This document shows, one piece after another, positions 1-8,546 of a stretch of DNA of 16,514 nt. A program made the position numbers and the translations under genes. Every line of letters starts with the position of its first letter. The stretch's first letter is position 1. The DNA is from an uncultured Oscillospiraceae bacterium. Lineage in GTDB: Bacteria > Bacillota > Clostridia > Oscillospirales > Oscillospiraceae. Location of the stretch: contig CAKUNY010000028.1 of the NCBI GenBank assembly GCA_934668605.1, positions 1-16,514 on the forward strand, read 5' to 3'. Below the pieces are notes generated by a model. It was not told where the DNA came from. It saw nothing but the letters and a program-made list of their open reading frames with translations, and ran no database searches.

Positions 1-36
1 CTGATCCTTGCCGACAATGGTGACAATTGCTTTCAT
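1..36 (-). CDS. ACT-domain protein, UPF0237 family (5' end only)
   Basis: Only the first 12 codons lie in the window; the gene runs off the left edge. They read MKAIVTIVGKDQ, which matches the start of small (about 90-residue) UPF0237 ACT-domain proteins (first beta strand followed by a GKD turn). Members are thought to be small-molecule (amino acid) sensing proteins and often precede a DUF711/PFL-type gene, which cannot be seen here. The start is supported by a strong ribosome binding site (GGAGGAG, about 5 bases upstream) and by a well-formed promoter at 93-121. The gene is separated from the surface-protein gene behind it by a palindromic terminator at 230-260, so it is probably transcribed independently. 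Identification rests on 12 residues and is therefore moderate. Confidence 0.7.
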   Translation of the reverse strand, partial: MKAIVTIVGKDQ

Positions 37-92
37 CCGTCTCCTCCGCTTTCCTCGGCAGTCTGTAAGCTTCTGCCGTAAATTATGGCTCT

Positions 93-121
93 ATTATACT
101 CATTTGCGTCCGGGCAGGCAA
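93..121 (-). promoter_or_regulatory. Sigma-A promoter for the ACT-domain gene
   Basis: Read on the minus strand, TTGCCT (116-121) and a perfect TATAAT (93-98) are separated by 17 bases. Transcription would start near position 86, giving a leader of about 50 bases before the ATG at 36. The rest of the 37-269 gap, apart from the palindrome at 230-260, shows nothing recognisable. Confidence 0.75.
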
Positions 122-229
122 GACAGTTTCCGAGGAATAATTACCGAAATTTCAACACAGCTTCAAAATTTTTCTGAGATTTGCTACAAAATCCGCCCGC
201 GCATCCCCGGACGTTTTCTCAGCAAGGAC

Positions 230-260
230 AAACGCCCTCCGGAGTCTCCGGAGGGCGTTT
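230..260. terminator. Perfect 31-base palindrome, terminator of the surface-protein gene
   Basis: Fifteen bases (AAACGCCCTCCGGAG) are repeated exactly in inverted orientation around a single central base. The structure begins about 9 bases after the stop codon of the GLUG surface-protein gene. The T-runs on either side are short (TTT on the minus strand, TTTT on the plus strand), so it is a strong hairpin with a modest U-tract. It probably terminates minus-strand transcription. Confidence 0.7.
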
Positions 261-269
261 TGATCGATA

Positions 270-3200
270 TTATCGCAATGCGCTGAGCACGCTGTCCGGT
301 ACCTCCGGCATCTGCGCGTCCGTGAAGGTGATGTCCGCGTCGACACTCGCTCTGGCCTGCGTGAGAAGCACCTTGACAGAGCCGCCGCAGGAAATCGAAA
401 GCTTCGTCACAACATCGTCTTCGATCGTAACCGCAACCTTGCTGTCGGCAAAATCGATATCGAGATCAGCCGCGTCGGGCGCGAGGACGGAAAGCAACTC
501 ATCCATCGAGCGGCTGTCCATCGTGACGGTATAGCGGTAAACGCCATCGTCCTGCGTGCTTTCAAAATTGCCGTTCTGGCAGGCGAGATACACAACGTCC
601 AGAAGCTTTGCCGTTCCGGTGAGGCTCTTTGCATCGCTGGTGGTCTCCTCTCCGTCTGCATTCACGGCGCTTCCCGTGTCAGAGAAGAAGATGTTGAGGC
701 CGCTCTTATTGATGCAGTTGACCGTCACGCCATCGACCTTCTGCCGGTAATACCGCAGCGCGTTTTTGACGACAACGGGGCCGCAGTCAACGGAAACATC
801 CAAGTCAGCCGCCAGCGTCTGGCGCGCAAACAGGTTCGCCCAGCCGTCCAGCAGCCGGAACAGATCGTTCGTGATCACCGGAAGCTCACCGTCCGCGTAG
901 GTCTTATCCAGGCTCTCAAGCACCGCATCCGGCACCGAGAACCCGGCGGACGCGTCGAAGTCGTCCAGCGTCACATAGAGCGTGAACGGGGTCTGTGCCT
1001 TGTCCTTGAGCGTTCCGGAGGCGGAAATCGTAATTTTCCTGATCGCGCCGTCTTCCATGTGCACCTCGGCTGACAGCTGCTGGCTGTCCGGGAGCTTGCC
1101 GCTCGTCGTGGGCAGAAGCAGCTTCAGAAGCGTCCGCGCGGCGTCTGCCTCCACGCTCACACCATAGACGGCTGCGTCGCCGTCCTTGGCGCTTGTGAAG
1201 CTCGTTTGCTTGTAAAGCGTCGTCAGATTCGACAAAACGGCGGAATAGTCCGGGAATTCATCCGTCAGCTGATACGCCGTGCCGTTTTCCAGCACAACGA
1301 GATTTTCCGCGTAGTAAAGCGGCAAGTCTCCAAAGTCCACGCGCGTCACCTTGTGAGCGCCCGCCGTCTTTCTCGAAACGCTTGCCGACATGTCCAGCGT
1401 CTGCTCATCCACATCCGCGTCCAGCCGTACATTCATCGACAGCTCCGACGAGCTGTTCAGCTCCGCCAACGCCTGATAGGGCGCGAATCTGCTTCGCAGC
1501 ACGAAGAAGTAGACAGACGCCGCCGCTGCCGCCAGTGCCAGCAGCATCAGAATCACCGTCAGCCAGACGGGGAACTTTTTCTTTTTGGGCGCGTCATTCT
1601 GCGCTTCTTCGCCGCCGTCGAGCTGCGCGGGAGCCGCCTTTTGACGGCGCTTTTTGGCCTTGCAGATGAGGATGATCGCAAGCGCGACAAGCCCCAGGAT
1701 CAGAAGCGCCAGAATCGTCCAGACCCACCAGATGTGGAGCACCGAAACGACGGCGATCTCCGCCTGCTCGCCAGCAATGTCGAAGATCAGGTAGCTGCCG
1801 AACGTTTCAGCCGCCGCCTTTTTCCATCCGCCGTCCTGCCGGACGAAGACCGCAAGGTGCCTTGTCGATTCGCTCGGGGAGAGATAGTGAACCGTATGCG
1901 TGGACGCGCCGTCATTTGGAATTGTGATCTCCCACTGCTCGACGACCTCCTTTGTAATGGGCGCGGAGAACCAGGTGTACCAGGGGTTCACCGACATGTA
2001 ATGCCCGATCGCGTCGGACAGTCCCGCGCTGATGGGAGACAGGCCGGAATTGGTCTGCGCCATCGCCTGCGCGGAAAGCTGCGCGTCATCGTCATAGCTG
2101 CCGTCGACAAAAAAGACGGGTCTTCCGCTGTCGCGCCGCGCTGCCCCGGGAACGGTCGTGACGTAGCGCGTATAGACGGCCGTGACTGTCGTGTCAAAAT
2201 GCAGATCCTCAAGCTCTGTCACGTCCCACGTGCCGTAATAGCCGTCCTTTTCCGGAATCTCCGGGTAGACATCCGCGTCAAAGCTGTCGCCATACTCGAA
2301 GGTCTGCGCTTTGAGAACCGTATCGTCCGCGACAAACCGAAGCGTAAGCTCCCGCATTTCATCCGGAACCGCTTCGACATCCAGCAATTCGTCATACGTG
2401 ATGGGTTCGGCCTTTCCCGTCAGGCTCACAGTATCCAAGCCCGAAAGCGTATCCGAGACAAAGTAGTTCTCCGCGAAATCGCCCGCGTCAGAGCCGGAAA
2501 TCGCGCCGGAGAACTGCGCGGCGCTTGTGATTTCCACCATACTGTAGCAGCCCGAGACGGTACTGGACGCACCGGAAACCGTCTGCTCCGCGCCCGCGCC
2601 GATAATGCCGCCGACGTATTTGGAACCCGAGAGCGTGCACTTGGCATAGCTTTGCCGCACGGTCGCGCCGGTCTGCCCTGCAATCCCTCCGACATAGTCT
2701 CCGGAATCGCTCGTGACGCTGCCGAGGCCGCTGCAATCCGTAATCAGCCCCAAATCCATGCGCCCGCAGATGCCGCCCGCGTAGCTGCGCTTGGACTGAA
2801 CGGAGCCTTCGTTGACGCAGCCCTGAATGACGGCCTTGAGCTCATACTGCCGCTTATAGTCCGCCGAAAGATCGCTCGTCACGTCATCTTCGGGGTCGTA
2901 GCTGTATTCGATCGCCATCGAGCCCGCAATGCCGCCGACGCTGATATCGCCGTCGACATAGGCCGCGTTGCGCGAATCATGCACCTTGCCGAGCGTAATG
3001 AGGTCGACGTCGATGGCGGAAGCGTCCGTGATCACGTCGCCCACGTTGCTGGCCGCGTCGGAAATCGCTGTATTGAGCGTGTCGGTGATCTCGCCGAATT
3101 TCTTGTTGATCTGACGCATATCGTCTGCCAGCTGCCCGACCGTACCGGAAATTGCGCCGTTGAGGCGGCTGATCTGCCCGGAAAGGCCGCCGATGGAGGC

Positions 3201-4598
3201 GTTGAGGTTTCCAAGATCGGGGGCGGCGACGATTTGCGCGTTGCCGGAGAGAAGTCCGCCAGCAGTCAAATCGCTTCCGATGTCCACGCCGCCGGGTTCG
3301 CCGTCCACCGAAGCACCAGCGCCCGCGCCGGAGCCGTGGTCGATCGAGATAGAGCCGGGTTCGACCGAAATATCAAGGCCCGAGCCGTGGCCAAGGCCGC
3401 CATCTACAGAGACGCTCGGCGGCGTAACCGTAATGCCCGCAGAGCCGCTTGCGCCGCCCTGTCCGAGCAGCGAGCCGTTCGCGTCAATGTTGACCTTGAG
3501 ATCACTTACTGCGTCTGTCGCGTTCTTGACGAGGCTCGACATGCCGCCCAGGCTCGAGGAGATACCGCCCGCGCCGCCGTCCGCGTCATCCGCCGCCTTG
3601 TCGACAAGCGTACTGAGTTCATTCAGCTGCGTCTGTAATTTAGACAGCGTGCTCTCGGAGAGCTGCATCTCAACGTACGGCTCCATCTGCCCGCAGATGC
3701 CGCCGACGTCCTTTCGGCCATAGACCGCGCCGGTATTTCCGCAGCCAGTAATATAGCCGCAGCTTCTGCCCGCAATGCCGCCGACATTGTAGCCCACGTG
3801 CTGATAGCCGACAATCGCGCGGTTTTCGCTGTCTCGAATGGTGCCCGCGTTATAGCCCGCGATGCCGCCGGTATCGAACGAGGAAAGAAGCGCGCCGCCG
3901 GAGGTGATTTTCGTCATATCGAGCGAAAAATCGAGGTTCACGTTTTCAAGCGAAATTGCCTGATCGCCGCTGACGGTATTGACATACGCGCCGTTTACGC
4001 AGCTTACGATCTTGCCCCGGTTCTCGCCCGCGACGCCGCCGGTCATTTTTGTGCCCGTGACTGCGCCGTTGGAGGAGGAATTTCGAATCAGACCGTCTGC
4101 CGTATTCTGCCCAACAAGGCCGCCCGTGGTGCTGCTTCCGGCGACATTGCCGGAGAACGAGCAGTTTTCAATCGTACCGGCGTTCCGCCCCGCAAGACCG
4201 CCCGCGGCTTCGCAGGTGCTGGAGGCCTTGACGGTGCCGCTGACGTTTAAATCTTCAATAAGTGCATCCTTTTGCACGCGCTGGAACAATCCCGCAAGGG
4301 AAAGCCCCTCGGAAAGGCTCAGGCCGCTGATCGTGTGGCCGTTTCCGCGGAAGGTTCCGCTGAAGCTTGCGATGGGAGAAAACGCGACGCCCTCCAGGGA
4401 CACATCCGCTTCCAGCTCAACCGTCACGCCCTCCGACCATGTGTCGAGCTTGCAGCTTTCAGACAGCGCCATAAGGTCTTCCGCCGTGGAGATAGAGACC
4501 GTTTTCTCATCCTCCGCAGCCAGCGCCGTCATGGGAAGTGCAAGCAGCAGGCTCAGAACCAGAAGCAAAGAGAGAAGCCTTTTTGCGCAGTTAAACAT
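270..4598 (-). CDS. Large GLUG-repeat surface protein with transmembrane hairpin (1442 aa)
   Basis: The ATG at 4598 is preferred over one 19 codons upstream because it follows a good GGGAGG site and begins a clear signal peptide (MFNCAKR, Leu-rich core, ALA cleavage near residue 28). Residues about 120-310 and 555-720 carry GLUG-type repeats (recurring GGIAG and GGLVG cores with short NxGxI spacers), which usually form beta-solenoid adhesin-like stalks. Between them lie a helical stretch, a glycine-rich segment (about 370-480) and another predicted helical stretch. An InlB/Flg_new-like repeat follows (about 755-810). Two membrane spans (about 953-980 and 1007-1030) flank a Lys/Arg-rich loop, so both large domains should face outward. 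The C-terminal 410 residues are an extracellular domain I do not recognise. The gene overlaps the MMPL gene by 8 bases, so the two proteins probably work together. Function beyond surface display or adhesion is unknown. Confidence 0.85.
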   Translation of the reverse strand: MFNCAKRLLSLLLVLSLLLALPMTALAAEDEKTVSISTAEDLMALSESCKLDTWSEGVTVELEADVSLEGVAFSPIASFSGTFRGNGHTISGLSLSEGLSLAGLFQRVQKDALIEDLNVSGTVKASSTCEAAGGLAGRNAGTIENCSFSGNVAGSSTTGGLVGQNTADGLIRNSSSNGAVTGTKMTGGVAGENRGKIVSCVNGAYVNTVSGDQAISLENVNLDFSLDMTKITSGGALLSSFDTGGIAGYNAGTIRDSENRAIVGYQHVGYNVGGIAGRSCGYITGCGNTGAVYGRKDVGGICGQMEPYVEMQLSESTLSKLQTQLNELSTLVDKAADDADGGAGGISSSLGGMSSLVKNATDAVSDLKVNIDANGSLLGQGGASGSAGITVTPPSVSVDGGLGHGSGLDISVEPGSISIDHGSGAGAGASVDGEPGGVDIGSDLTAGGLLSGNAQIVAAPDLGNLNASIGGLSGQISRLNGAISGTVGQLADDMRQINKKFGEITDTLNTAISDAASNVGDVITDASAIDVDLITLGKVHDSRNAAYVDGDISVGGIAGSMAIEYSYDPEDDVTSDLSADYKRQYELKAVIQGCVNEGSVQSKRSYAGGICGRMDLGLITDCSGLGSVTSDSGDYVGGIAGQTGATVRQSYAKCTLSGSKYVGGIIGAGAEQTVSGASSTVSGCYSMVEITSAAQFSGAISGSDAGDFAENYFVSDTLSGLDTVSLTGKAEPITYDELLDVEAVPDEMRELTLRFVADDTVLKAQTFEYGDSFDADVYPEIPEKDGYYGTWDVTELEDLHFDTTVTAVYTRYVTTVPGAARRDSGRPVFFVDGSYDDDAQLSAQAMAQTNSGLSPISAGLSDAIGHYMSVNPWYTWFSAPITKEVVEQWEITIPNDGASTHTVHYLSPSESTRHLAVFVRQDGGWKKAAAETFGSYLIFDIAGEQAEIAVVSVLHIWWVWTILALLILGLVALAIILICKAKKRRQKAAPAQLDGGEEAQNDAPKKKKFPVWLTVILMLLALAAAAASVYFFVLRSRFAPYQALAELNSSSELSMNVRLDADVDEQTLDMSASVSRKTAGAHKVTRVDFGDLPLYYAENLVVLENGTAYQLTDEFPDYSAVLSNLTTLYKQTSFTSAKDGDAAVYGVSVEADAARTLLKLLLPTTSGKLPDSQQLSAEVHMEDGAIRKITISASGTLKDKAQTPFTLYVTLDDFDASAGFSVPDAVLESLDKTYADGELPVITNDLFRLLDGWANLFARQTLAADLDVSVDCGPVVVKNALRYYRQKVDGVTVNCINKSGLNIFFSDTGSAVNADGEETTSDAKSLTGTAKLLDVVYLACQNGNFESTQDDGVYRYTVTMDSRSMDELLSVLAPDAADLDIDFADSKVAVTIEDDVVTKLSISCGGSVKVLLTQARASVDADITFTDAQMPEVPDSVLSALR

Positions 4599-7140
4599 GA
4601 CACTCTTCCTCCCTTCCGCTCTCTTCCGGAGTAACTTCCGCCGCCCCATGGTCATCGGGATCGCCGCCGTCCGGTGGGGTATCGTCTCCCGGCGCGTCCG
4701 ATTCCTCGTCCGCCGAACCGGAAATGACGTTCAGGTCCACATCGCCGTCAACCATCGCGCAGATCTGTCCGCGCACATTGCCGCTGATGTGGCCGCGCAC
4801 CATGCCGTTGACAAAGACCTTGCCGGATAGCGCCCGGTGCTCGCCGACGCTCACGCCCGGCATGGAGAACGAGGTCTTGTCGATGAAGGCCGTGCCGGTC
4901 AGCAGGATCTGCGGCAGGACGAGCATGACAAGGAAGATCGAAATGACCGTGCCGCGGCCTAAGCTCTCGCCGATACCGGCGATGACGGGCTCAGAAGTAA
5001 GATTGCCAATGAGGAAGCCGCTGATGGCAAGAATCGAGCCGGAGGTAATGATCGTCGGGAAGGCGAAGTTCAGCGTATCGATGATGGCCACCTTCTTGGT
5101 CATCTTCGCCTTCAGCTCCTGATAGCGGCTGCCGATGACGATTGCGTAGTCGATGTTCGCGCCCATCTGGATGGAGCTGACGACCAGATAGCCAAGGAAG
5201 AAGAGGTATTTTCCCGTGATCGTCGGGAACGAGAAGTTGATCCAGATACTGCCCTGAATGACGAGGATCAGCAGCAGCGGCATACCGGCGGAGTTGAACG
5301 TAAAGAGCAGCACCACCAGAACGATGAGAACCGACACAATGCTCACGACCGTGTTATCGACCGCGAAGGACTTTTCGAAGTCATATTCGTTCGTCGAGTC
5401 GCCCGCCAAAAAGACATCCTCGTCGGGGTAATAGCTTCTGGCAATCTCCAGAATCTTGTCCGTAAAGTGATACGTTTCGTCGCCGCTCACCGGAAGCGTC
5501 AGATACAGAAGCATCCGGCTGTAGGTCTCGCCCTGCAGCTGATTTTTGGCGCTCGTCATCTGCACCTCGGCGTCGTGGAGCATGTCGGTCTGCTCGTCGC
5601 TGAGCGTCACGACGCCGGAATCGACCTTGTCGCAGACGTACAGGAACATGTCGATGAGCGGAACCTTATAGGTCGCGATGTTGCCGACAAGCTCGCCGTA
5701 GCTCTCGTTTTCCGCCGCGTAGGCCGCGTAGACGACCTGCGCCGCCTCATAATCGAGCCCCGCGAGCTCGGCAAACTGACGCGGGGTCAGCTTGTCGGCC
5801 AGCTTGTAGCCGTCGAGTGCGTCGATGTTCGCCAAGCCCATCGTGTAGTCGACCTCGTCGTAGCTCTCGAGCTCCTTTAAAAGCTGCGCCTCTTTTTCAT
5901 AGTCGCCCTTGGGGACAACGAGCGCCATCATATTGCTGCTCGAGAAGTTGTCCTCGATCATATTTTCGGCGATCTGCGTCTCGTTGAGCTTGGGCGTACT
6001 CAGCACGCTGTAGCCGTAGGCGTACGGGCAGTCATTGGACAGCCGGAACGCAAAGAACAGCACGACAAGGAAGATCACCGGCACAATATGCCGCGTTGCG
6101 TAATCGTACGAGCCGATGAACGAAATCTTCGGCACAAAGTTTTTATGTCCCGTCCGGTCGATGAGCGGCCCAAAGAGCACGAGAAGACCCGGCATTACAA
6201 CAAACGCAGAGAGCAACGCGAAGCCAATGGACTTGATCAGGCAGATGGCCATATCGGGGCCGAGCCGGAACTGCATGAAGAGCATCGCGACAAGGCCGCC
6301 GATGGTGGTAAGAGAGCTCGCGCCGATTTCCGGAATAGACTTGCTGAGCGCGAGAATGACCGCCTCGCGGATGGGAAGCGACTTATGCTCCTCTTTAAAG
6401 CGGTTGCAGAAGATGATGGCGTAGTCGATGGACAGCGCCAGCTGCAAGATGCTTGTGACGGAGTTCGACACGAAGGAGATCTTGCCGAGTAAGTAGTTGG
6501 TGCCCTGATTGACGATCATGCCCACGCCGAACGTCAGGATCAAGACCGGAATCTCGCCGTAGGTCTCGGACGTAAAGAGCAGCACCGCGACAATGACGAT
6601 CGCGACATAGACCATGATCATGTTGATCTCGCGCTCGATCGTCTCGGCCTGCGTGTTGCCGAGGTCTGTTTTGACGTAGATATCCTGTCCGCTCAAGTAC
6701 TCCTTGACCTTGTCGAGCGAGTCGAGGCAGGCGTCGTCTGTTTCATCGTAATCGAACGTAATGCTGTAGAGTGCGGAGGCGTTATTATAGTGGTCGGTCG
6801 TATCGTCAAAATCGATCGACTGCACGCCCTTGATCTCTTTGAGGTCATCGAGCATGCGCTCCGCGTCCTCATAGGCGATGTTCGCCACCATGACCTCCGC
6901 CGTGCCGTAGGTGGTAAACTCCCCGTCCATGACGTTCAGCGCCTTCTTCGTCTCAGACTCCTCCGGCAGATAGAACGTCAGATCATTTTCTACCTCGACC
7001 CAATTGCGGGAGAACATGGAGAAAATGACAAGGATGATGGTGATCAGGAAAAACAAATTGCGTTTGTCCACAATGAACGTTGAAAGCTTTACCATAAAGC
7101 TCTCGCCGCCGGACGAAACATTCTTCGTCTGCTTTGCCAT
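4591..7140 (-). CDS. MMPL/RND-superfamily transporter (849 aa)
   Basis: The start at 7140 (MAKQTKN) follows a strong AAGGAG site; a longer reading from 7197 has no such support. The protein has the two-fold repeat of MMPL/RND exporters: a first span at about 28-44, an outer loop, a span bundle with the motif SIDYAIIF (near 237), then a second span, outer loop and bundle with NIDYAIVIGSRYQE (near 663). These DY motifs are typical of the family's proton-relay region. MMPL proteins export lipids, peptides or other hydrophobic molecules; the substrate here is unknown. After the last span (about 755 on) comes an unusual tail with short V-x-G-type repeats, then an acidic Asp/Glu/Pro stretch. The gene has its own promoter (7262-7290) and overlaps the surface-protein gene, which suggests a functional pair. 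Confidence 0.9.
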   Translation of the reverse strand: MAKQTKNVSSGGESFMVKLSTFIVDKRNLFFLITIILVIFSMFSRNWVEVENDLTFYLPEESETKKALNVMDGEFTTYGTAEVMVANIAYEDAERMLDDLKEIKGVQSIDFDDTTDHYNNASALYSITFDYDETDDACLDSLDKVKEYLSGQDIYVKTDLGNTQAETIEREINMIMVYVAIVIVAVLLFTSETYGEIPVLILTFGVGMIVNQGTNYLLGKISFVSNSVTSILQLALSIDYAIIFCNRFKEEHKSLPIREAVILALSKSIPEIGASSLTTIGGLVAMLFMQFRLGPDMAICLIKSIGFALLSAFVVMPGLLVLFGPLIDRTGHKNFVPKISFIGSYDYATRHIVPVIFLVVLFFAFRLSNDCPYAYGYSVLSTPKLNETQIAENMIEDNFSSSNMMALVVPKGDYEKEAQLLKELESYDEVDYTMGLANIDALDGYKLADKLTPRQFAELAGLDYEAAQVVYAAYAAENESYGELVGNIATYKVPLIDMFLYVCDKVDSGVVTLSDEQTDMLHDAEVQMTSAKNQLQGETYSRMLLYLTLPVSGDETYHFTDKILEIARSYYPDEDVFLAGDSTNEYDFEKSFAVDNTVVSIVSVLIVLVVLLFTFNSAGMPLLLILVIQGSIWINFSFPTITGKYLFFLGYLVVSSIQMGANIDYAIVIGSRYQELKAKMTKKVAIIDTLNFAFPTIITSGSILAISGFLIGNLTSEPVIAGIGESLGRGTVISIFLVMLVLPQILLTGTAFIDKTSFSMPGVSVGEHRALSGKVFVNGMVRGHISGNVRGQICAMVDGDVDLNVISGSADEESDAPGDDTPPDGGDPDDHGAAEVTPEESGREEECHV

Positions 7141-7261
7141 GTGCCTGTCTCCTTCCTGTGGACTTTGGCTTATCCCGCCCGCGCCAAATAGACGCAAAGC
7201 GGCGACCCAGCTTCGCCGTTTTCGCGAAGCCGCGCCGTATCCATCTTATATCTTTGTCTGG

Positions 7262-7290
7262 ACTATACCACGTTCCGGACAAAAAAACAA
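7262..7290 (-). promoter_or_regulatory. Extended -10 promoter for the MMPL/surface-protein operon
   Basis: On the minus strand TTGTTT (7285-7290) and TATAGT (7262-7267) are 17 bases apart, and the -10 is preceded by TGG, an extended -10 motif. The predicted leader is about 115 bases and contains a 7-bp inverted repeat (GCTTCGC at 7210-7216 with GCGAAGC at 7224-7230). The 7141-7430 gap otherwise holds only the modC terminator. Confidence 0.65.
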
Positions 7291-7388
7291 GTCAAGAAAA
7301 CCGCTTTGCGGAATGTTCAGAATTTTGTAACTTCTCCGGAAACTTCGCCGCAAAAATTTTGTCAGAAAATTCAGAACTGCAAAACGAA

Positions 7389-7420
7389 ACGCGCGCCGGA
7401 ACGAGAATTCCGACGCACGT
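7389..7420 (-). terminator. Rho-independent terminator of the mod operon
   Basis: On the minus strand a 13-bp stem (two G-T wobbles, six-base loop) begins about 10 bases after the modC stop codon. It is followed by a T-rich stretch (TTCGTTTTG). It separates the mod operon from the MMPL promoter just downstream. Confidence 0.8.
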
Positions 7421-7430
7421 GCATCCGTAT

Positions 7431-8546
7431 TCAGTAAACGAGAAGCCTGTCCTCCCGGATGGAAAACGAGATGTTTTCGCCCTGCTTCGGCGCCTGCTCC
7501 GGCGGAAGCTCTGCCCAAAGAAGATCTGCGTCTTCTCCCGCGTCCATCGGCGCAAGAAGCACGATCGTGTGCTCCACGTCCTTGATCACGCGGCGCGCGC
7601 GCCAGGTGTAGTCGCTGCCGGAGAAATCGAGCGCATCCTGCGGGATGCAGAGCGTGCGCGCTTTTTCTGCGGATTTCACACCGGAAAGCCAAAGCTTCCA
7701 CATGGGAACCTCCAACGCGCCATCGTCCATTTGCGTGACCGGGACGAAGTTTTTGTGCCCCGCGAGTCTTGCTGCGCTCACGCTGTCGGGCTTTCTGATC
7801 AGATCGGAAAGGCTCATCTGCTGGCCGGACTGGCCGTTTTCCATCACGCAGACGCGCTCGCAGTTTCTCCGGCACTCGCCGAGATCGTGCGACACCCACA
7901 AAATTGGCCCCGGAAAATCCGCCAGCAGCTCGGAAAGCTCTGCCTCGAGGTTCCACTTTAAGAAGCTGTCGAGCGCGGAAAACGGCTCGTCGAGCAAGAT
8001 GGCCTTCGGCTTTGAGGCCAGAATTCTCGCCAGCGCGACTCTCTGCTGCTGTCCGCCCGAAAGCTGCGACGGAAGCTTTTTTTCCAGCCCCTCCAGCCGG
8101 AAGCGGCGGATGAGCTCCTGCAATTCCCGCTTCTTTTCCTTCTGGGAGCTCTGCGGAAGCGCCGAGCGGATGTTCTGCTCTGCGGTCATGGTCGGAAAGA
8201 GGGCGAAGCGCTGCTTTTTGCGGTCTTCCCGGGAGCTGCATGTAAGCGCGCAGAGAATGTTCTGCTCCGCCGTCATGCTGGGAAAGAGCGCGTACTGCTG
8301 AAAGAGGTACCCCACGCGGCGTTTCTGCGGCGGGAGGTTGATGTGCTGCTCGCTGTCAAAGAGCGTCACGCCGTCAAGAACGATTCTCCCCTTGTCGGGC
8401 TTCTCGATGCCTGCGATGCACTTGAGCGTCATGCTCTTGCCGCAGCCCGACGCGCCCAGAAGCGCGAGCTTCTCGCCTTCGACCTCCAGCTTTGCGCGTA
8501 AATGAAATCTTCCGAGCCGTTTTTCAATGTCGACAAACAGTCCCAT
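7431..8546 (-). CDS. modC: Molybdate ABC transporter ATP-binding protein ModC, with internal duplication
   Basis: Start chosen at 8546, behind a strong GGAAGGAGG site; its ATG overlaps the modB TGA by one base. The 371-residue protein has all ABC ATPase motifs: Walker A GASGCGKS (31-38), Q-loop Gln83 in FQQYALFP, signature LSGGQQQR (162-169), Walker B ILLDEPF (183-189) and switch His220 in SHD. The C-terminal 90 or so residues resemble a reduced TOBE-type regulatory domain. The protein would power molybdate import with the ModB permease at the inner face of the membrane. The oddity is a tandem duplication: residues 85-113 (YALFPSMTAEQNI...) are followed at once by a second version at 114-142 (FALFPTMTAEQNI...). 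Other ModC proteins have a single copy here. Fold and function may survive, because the insertion lies in the helical subdomain and the frame is kept. Assignment as ModC rather than another CysA-type ATPase rests on its operon. Confidence 0.92.
   Translation of the reverse strand: MGLFVDIEKRLGRFHLRAKLEVEGEKLALLGASGCGKSMTLKCIAGIEKPDKGRIVLDGVTLFDSEQHINLPPQKRRVGYLFQQYALFPSMTAEQNILCALTCSSREDRKKQRFALFPTMTAEQNIRSALPQSSQKEKKRELQELIRRFRLEGLEKKLPSQLSGGQQQRVALARILASKPKAILLDEPFSALDSFLKWNLEAELSELLADFPGPILWVSHDLGECRRNCERVCVMENGQSGQQMSLSDLIRKPDSVSAARLAGHKNFVPVTQMDDGALEVPMWKLWLSGVKSAEKARTLCIPQDALDFSGSDYTWRARRVIKDVEHTIVLLAPMDAGEDADLLWAELPPEQAPKQGENISFSIREDRLLVY

Noticed and set aside
1206..3638. Long plus-strand open frame (810 codons) opposite the surface-protein gene
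   Set aside because: It lies wholly antisense to a well-supported gene, is rich in Arg/Ala/His as expected of a mirrored GC-rich frame, has no ribosome binding site or domain, and shows no promoter.
7262..7295. TTGACT at 7290-7295 as the -35 of the MMPL promoter
   Set aside because: It would be 22 bases from the TATAGT box, too far; TTGTTT at 17 bases with an extended -10 fits better.
7246..8241. 331-codon minus-strand frame overlapping modC in another frame
   Set aside because: Low-complexity Arg/Ala-rich translation, no start signals, and it runs through the modC terminator and the MMPL promoter.
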